Assembly (NCBI GenBank): GCA_023443515.1
Contig: JAEZUC010000147.1
Span: 28,670-92,669, forward strand
DNA length: 64,000 nt
Source: Bacillota bacterium
GTDB taxonomy: Bacteria > Bacillota > Clostridia > Acetivibrionales > DSM-1351
Direction of reading: 5' to 3'
The position numbers were made by a program, and so were the translations under genes. The notes beneath the pieces were generated by a model. It searched no databases. It was not told where the DNA came from and saw only the letters and a program-made list of their open reading frames with translations. Below are positions 61,220-64,000 of the stretch, piece by piece. Position 1 is the stretch's first letter. Every line of letters begins with the position of its first letter.

Positions 61220-61813
61220 TTACCTTGGGTTTAGCCTGAGTTCCATCCAGTCAAAGGCCATCCAATCACTTGGACCGGCAGTTGAAGTATTTACTATGGT
61301 AACTCTGTTGTTTCTTCTCAAATTAGGCACATTAAATGTTAAATCTCTCCAATTGGTAAACATTCCTCCGGCAGGAACACCATGTTGTAGAGGAACAGGG
61401 CCGTTATGGACAACAGAACCGTTTATTGTAATTCTGGCAGAGTAACGGTTTACCGGGACACTTGAATGGTCATCAAGAACCGCCCTTATAACAATTTGTG
61501 CCCGTTGATTTCCTGGTACAATTAAGAAAGCAGGAGAGTCAAATGTCCATGTTCCCTGGTTCCCGGTGTAAAGTATATCTGCATTCCTGCTTGGATTTCC
61601 ATAGTTTGGGTAGCCTGTCAACTGTTTAAATAGTACAATATTTGTAGTAGCAGGGTTATTGCTTAAAATTGGCGGTGGGTCACCGGGGCGACGGACGATA
61701 GAGTAATCCTCAGTGTACTGGTAATCATCATAATGATATTGTTCAGGGTAATACGGTTGCTCCTGCATCACCTCTGGCTGCTGGCTTACGAAAGGATATC
61801 TGATATAAAACAT
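61220..61813 (-). CDS. hypothetical protein, Tyr/Pro-rich N terminus and beta-rich C terminus
   Basis: A 197-residue protein with a Gln/Tyr/Pro/Glu-rich N-terminal tail (about 15-45) and a globular beta-rich part (about 55-197) with TTNIVLFKQLTGYPNYG, ARITINGSVVHNGPVPL and DWMAFDWMELRL. No signal peptide and no membrane segment. The Tyr-rich tail is reminiscent of spore-coat or surface proteins, a guess. AGGAGGAAGATTT lies before the ATG. Not recognised as any family I can name. Confidence 0.6.
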   Translation of the reverse strand: MFYIRYPFVSQQPEVMQEQPYYPEQYHYDDYQYTEDYSIVRRPGDPPPILSNNPATTNIVLFKQLTGYPNYGNPSRNADILYTGNQGTWTFDSPAFLIVPGNQRAQIVIRAVLDDHSSVPVNRYSARITINGSVVHNGPVPLQHGVPAGGMFTNWRDLTFNVPNLRRNNRVTIVNTSTAGPSDWMAFDWMELRLNPR

Positions 61814-62022
61814 AAATCTTCCTCCTATTACATTATATTCACATAATATTCAAAAACGTAATTTTATGTTACCTGAGTTTGTAGGAGGATACATTTTAAT
61901 TTTAATGGGGTTATAATTTACTATATTTTAAGAAATTTTTTGTGGAACTTATTACACTAGTCAAGCAAACATAAAGTTGATAATATAATCTTGCAGGGCA
62001 AATATATAATTAGAGGTGACAT

Positions 62023-63816
62023 ATGTACAAAAAAATACCGGGTAAAGTACTTAAAACATTATTTGCGGTTCTAATTGCAGGAAACCTTGTTGTGAGCTCA
62101 GCAAATGTACAGGCGGCCGGGACGGCTGGAATAAATGATTTGAACAAAAGTTCAACCTATGCCAGAGAAGCTATTCAATGGATGTCTAACAACAATATCA
62201 TAAGCGGGGATAAACAAGGCAACTTTAATCCCAGGCAGAACATAACAAGGGCTGAACTTATAACACTTCTGGTAAAGGCCTTAGATATAGATACTTCAAA
62301 CCTGCCTTCTACTGCTACTTTTTCGGATGTACCTGCCAGCCATTGGTCTTACAAATTCGTCGAAGCCGCAAACAGGGCCGGAATAGTCAGTGGCATGGGA
62401 AACGGTAAATTCGGCATTAGTAGCCTGACTACTAGAGAACAGGTTACAACAATGCTCCTAAATTATCTCTCAGTATCAAAAGAAGCCATTGTTTCGGAAC
62501 AGGGACTAGATGACCTGCTAAAATTTAAAGATGCAGGGGCAATGTCCGATTGGGCAAAGCCATCTATTAAATTTGCTGTTTCAAACAACATTATGAGCGG
62601 GGTTAGTGCAGATGCTTTTTCGCCGGCAGGGAAGGCAACAAAAGAACAAATAGCTGTTATTTTATATAAATTTTTAAATTCTAAACAAAGTATTGAACAA
62701 AACGCAGCTTCACTGAAAAAAGTAATTGTTACTTACAATGATGACTTAATTAATCTAGGGGTTGTCCCTGAAGTTATTGGCAATGATATAATGCTTCCGG
62801 CGGAGACATTTTCCAAGTTCGGGGCACAGGTTGATGTGGAAAAATCAACAGGCAGTGTATTAATTAAAATGCTTACAGCCAAAGAAAAAAATATCTATAT
62901 GAGTATTGATAATCAATCTGCTTATGTAAACTATACAGGAAGTCTGAATCCTTATTCAGACCCGGCTGCTCAGGATAAATTGATTACACTTGACAATGCA
63001 CCAAAACAAGCAGACGGAGTAGTTTTTGTTCCTGCAAAGACTGTAGTTGATGCACTGGGAATTACAATGGACTGGAACCCTAAGCTAAACCTGTTGAAAA
63101 TTAAGGATAGCACAGTTCCCAAAAACCCTGTAATGTACAATGCAATGAAAAGCATACTGGAATACAAGGGTGAATACAATTCGGAAATCATCATTAACAT
63201 GAAAGATAGTAGCTTAGGTGCGGGTTTTGGATTAAATATTTCCATGAAGGGTGCAATAAATGGTAATAACTCAACGACAAACTCCAAATTTACAATGTCC
63301 TTTGATGGAGAACAGGAAGATATATTGGATTACCAAGCCATAAATATCGGAGACATAATTTATGTTAAAACTGCCGATACGGATTCCTGGGAAACATACA
63401 CCCGAAGTCAGGCAGAAGAAGAGGGTATCATGTATAGTGACGTTGAGGTTGATAGAAATGAGATGCTGAGATTATTGGATGTATATGGTAAAATGAATAT
63501 TTCCAGTGAAGGTAAAACTAGCCTTAATGGAGAAGAAGTTTCAAAGTATCAGGTAAAGCTGAGTTTGGACTTGTTACAGGGATTATTGTCCGGAGATTTG
63601 ATGGAATACGGGTTGGAAATAGATGACCTGTATAACACCGGGCTTGACACCAGAATGTTTATATATGTTAATTCTCAAGGACAGTTGGTAAAACAGTCGG
63701 TTACTATTTCAGGAACAACAGATATGGATGGCTCCACAGCGAATATTAATCTGACGGTTAGTAATGCTTATACCAATATTGGAAAGGAAATTGAGATTGT
63801 AAGTCCGATAAAGTAA
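62023..63816 (+). CDS. SLH-domain surface protein with copper-amine-oxidase-like domain
   Basis: A 597-residue exported protein. Signal peptide about 1-32. Three SLH repeats at about 38-220 (YAREAIQWMSNNNIISG, with TRAELITLLVKAL and TREQVTTMLL) anchor it to the cell wall. A Cu_amine_oxidN1-like region (about 235-355) follows, then a C-terminal beta-rich domain resembling DUF6612/outer-layer lipoprotein domains (about 370-597). AGAGGTGACAT precedes the ATG; TATAAT is at 61984. Surface or S-layer associated, function unknown. It ends at a terminator. Confidence 0.85.
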   Translation: MYKKIPGKVLKTLFAVLIAGNLVVSSANVQAAGTAGINDLNKSSTYAREAIQWMSNNNIISGDKQGNFNPRQNITRAELITLLVKALDIDTSNLPSTATFSDVPASHWSYKFVEAANRAGIVSGMGNGKFGISSLTTREQVTTMLLNYLSVSKEAIVSEQGLDDLLKFKDAGAMSDWAKPSIKFAVSNNIMSGVSADAFSPAGKATKEQIAVILYKFLNSKQSIEQNAASLKKVIVTYNDDLINLGVVPEVIGNDIMLPAETFSKFGAQVDVEKSTGSVLIKMLTAKEKNIYMSIDNQSAYVNYTGSLNPYSDPAAQDKLITLDNAPKQADGVVFVPAKTVVDALGITMDWNPKLNLLKIKDSTVPKNPVMYNAMKSILEYKGEYNSEIIINMKDSSLGAGFGLNISMKGAINGNNSTTNSKFTMSFDGEQEDILDYQAINIGDIIYVKTADTDSWETYTRSQAEEEGIMYSDVEVDRNEMLRLLDVYGKMNISSEGKTSLNGEEVSKYQVKLSLDLLQGLLSGDLMEYGLEIDDLYNTGLDTRMFIYVNSQGQLVKQSVTISGTTDMDGSTANINLTVSNAYTNIGKEIEIVSPIK

Positions 63817-63835
63817 GAATACTATATGTATAAAT

Positions 63836-63873
63836 AAGCAGAAGTCTGTTTCAAGGCAGACTCTGCTTTTTTC
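63836..63873 (+). terminator. terminator after the SLH gene
   Basis: AGCAG-AGTCTG pairs with CAGACT-CTGCT around TTTCAAGG (an A bulge on the left arm), followed by TTTTTT at 63867-63872. Confidence 0.8.
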
Positions 63874-63878
63874 ATCCA

Positions 63879-64000
63879 GTGCGTCCAGCGAAGCTGGAGC
63901 ACACTTGCCAGTGTAAGTCTGGCACGGGTAATTACCAAGAAGCCCGTTAGCTAATCCCGGTGCGTATCAGTAATGGTATGTGCTAAGCGGGAGGATAAAG
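63879..64000 (+). mobile_element. possible group II intron 5' end (cut by window edge)
   Basis: After the terminator the sequence starts GTGCG, the group II intron 5' consensus, then forms stems CCAGCGAAGCTGG, TGCCAG/CTGGCA and GGGTAATTACC, with repeated GTGC and CGGGAGG-like segments resembling domain I. Insertion just after an intrinsic terminator is the site preference of class C introns. No reverse transcriptase is visible since the window ends. It could also be another structured RNA; class is unresolved. Confidence 0.5.

Noticed and set aside
1..64000. CRISPR array, prophage, complete insertion sequence or restriction system
   Set aside because: No regularly spaced direct repeats, phage structural genes, transposases or restriction genes were seen in either strand.

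Overview
The window is a low-GC, AT-rich Firmicutes chromosome segment, most likely from a spore-forming, cellulolytic-type clostridium (Ruminiclostridium-like; this is inference). The reasons are the infC-rpmI-rplT order with a ribosomal-protein leader, strong GGAGG ribosome-binding sites, a threonine T-box, CwlJ/GerQ spore germination proteins, SLH and copper-amine-oxidase-like surface proteins, and a clostridial DUF4364 regulator. Almost everything is core chromosome. Accessory-looking DNA is limited to two copies of a palindromic repeat, a tRNA-adjacent DUF2971 gene, a BtrH-like gene and a possible group II intron cut by the right edge.

Layout. 1-720: end of thyA, then folA. 725-2120: infC-rpmI-rplT behind a leader with an attenuator; infC appears to start with AUU. 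2170-7593: DinB, PilZ, acyltransferase, tRNA-Pro and a MacB-like ABC transporter. 7867-13064: two linked radical-SAM-associated genes, RNase G, then L21-Prp-L27. 13175-16621: Obg, YhbY, a DUF4364 regulator and a QueG-like iron-sulfur protein. 16796-19558: folate operon folE-HD-folP-folB-folK. 19587-29401: cobalamin adenosyltransferase, glycogen synthase, small membrane proteins, a PP2C-TM-LysM fusion, a YcdB-type exported protein and a lipoprotein deacetylase. 29492-32239: argG and argH on the minus strand behind ArgR-like operators. 32506-35278: ruvCAB-queH. 35429-40279: cell-wall amidase, GerM-like lipoprotein, rph-rdgB-yfcE. 40406-40571: tRNA-Gly and tRNA-Arg behind a perfect sigma-A promoter. 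40602-42495: DUF2971, gerQ and cwlJ. 42701-42914: repeat copy A. 42928-48763: mtnN, a ferredoxin divergent from a Crp/Fnr regulator, an SPFH protein, and nadD-yqeK-LytR_C-rsfS. 48977-55183: ABC-F protein, BtrH-like gene, repeat copy B, acyl-CoA ligase and DacF. 55483-61095: ComEA, an overlooked 49-codon membrane ORF, and a T-box followed by two tandem threonyl-tRNA synthetase genes. 61220-63816: a coat-like protein and an SLH surface protein. 63879-64000: possible group II intron 5' end directly after a terminator.

How the genes work together. Several blocks are pathway units. ThyA and DHFR form the thymidylate cycle, and folE through folK make dihydropterin precursors with an HD hydrolase inserted at the step whose enzyme is usually missing. 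Prp sits between L21 and L27, and L27 carries the N-terminal extension Prp removes. CwlJ and GerQ are functional partners in the spore coat. RuvABC resolve Holliday junctions.

The points most worth follow-up are: the inverted palindromic repeat pair, one copy of which supplies the stop codon of the BtrH-like gene; the second ThrRS, whose catalytic core is divergent between conserved flanking domains; the folate-operon HD protein; and the intron-like sequence at the edge. I saw no CRISPR array, prophage or complete insertion sequence.
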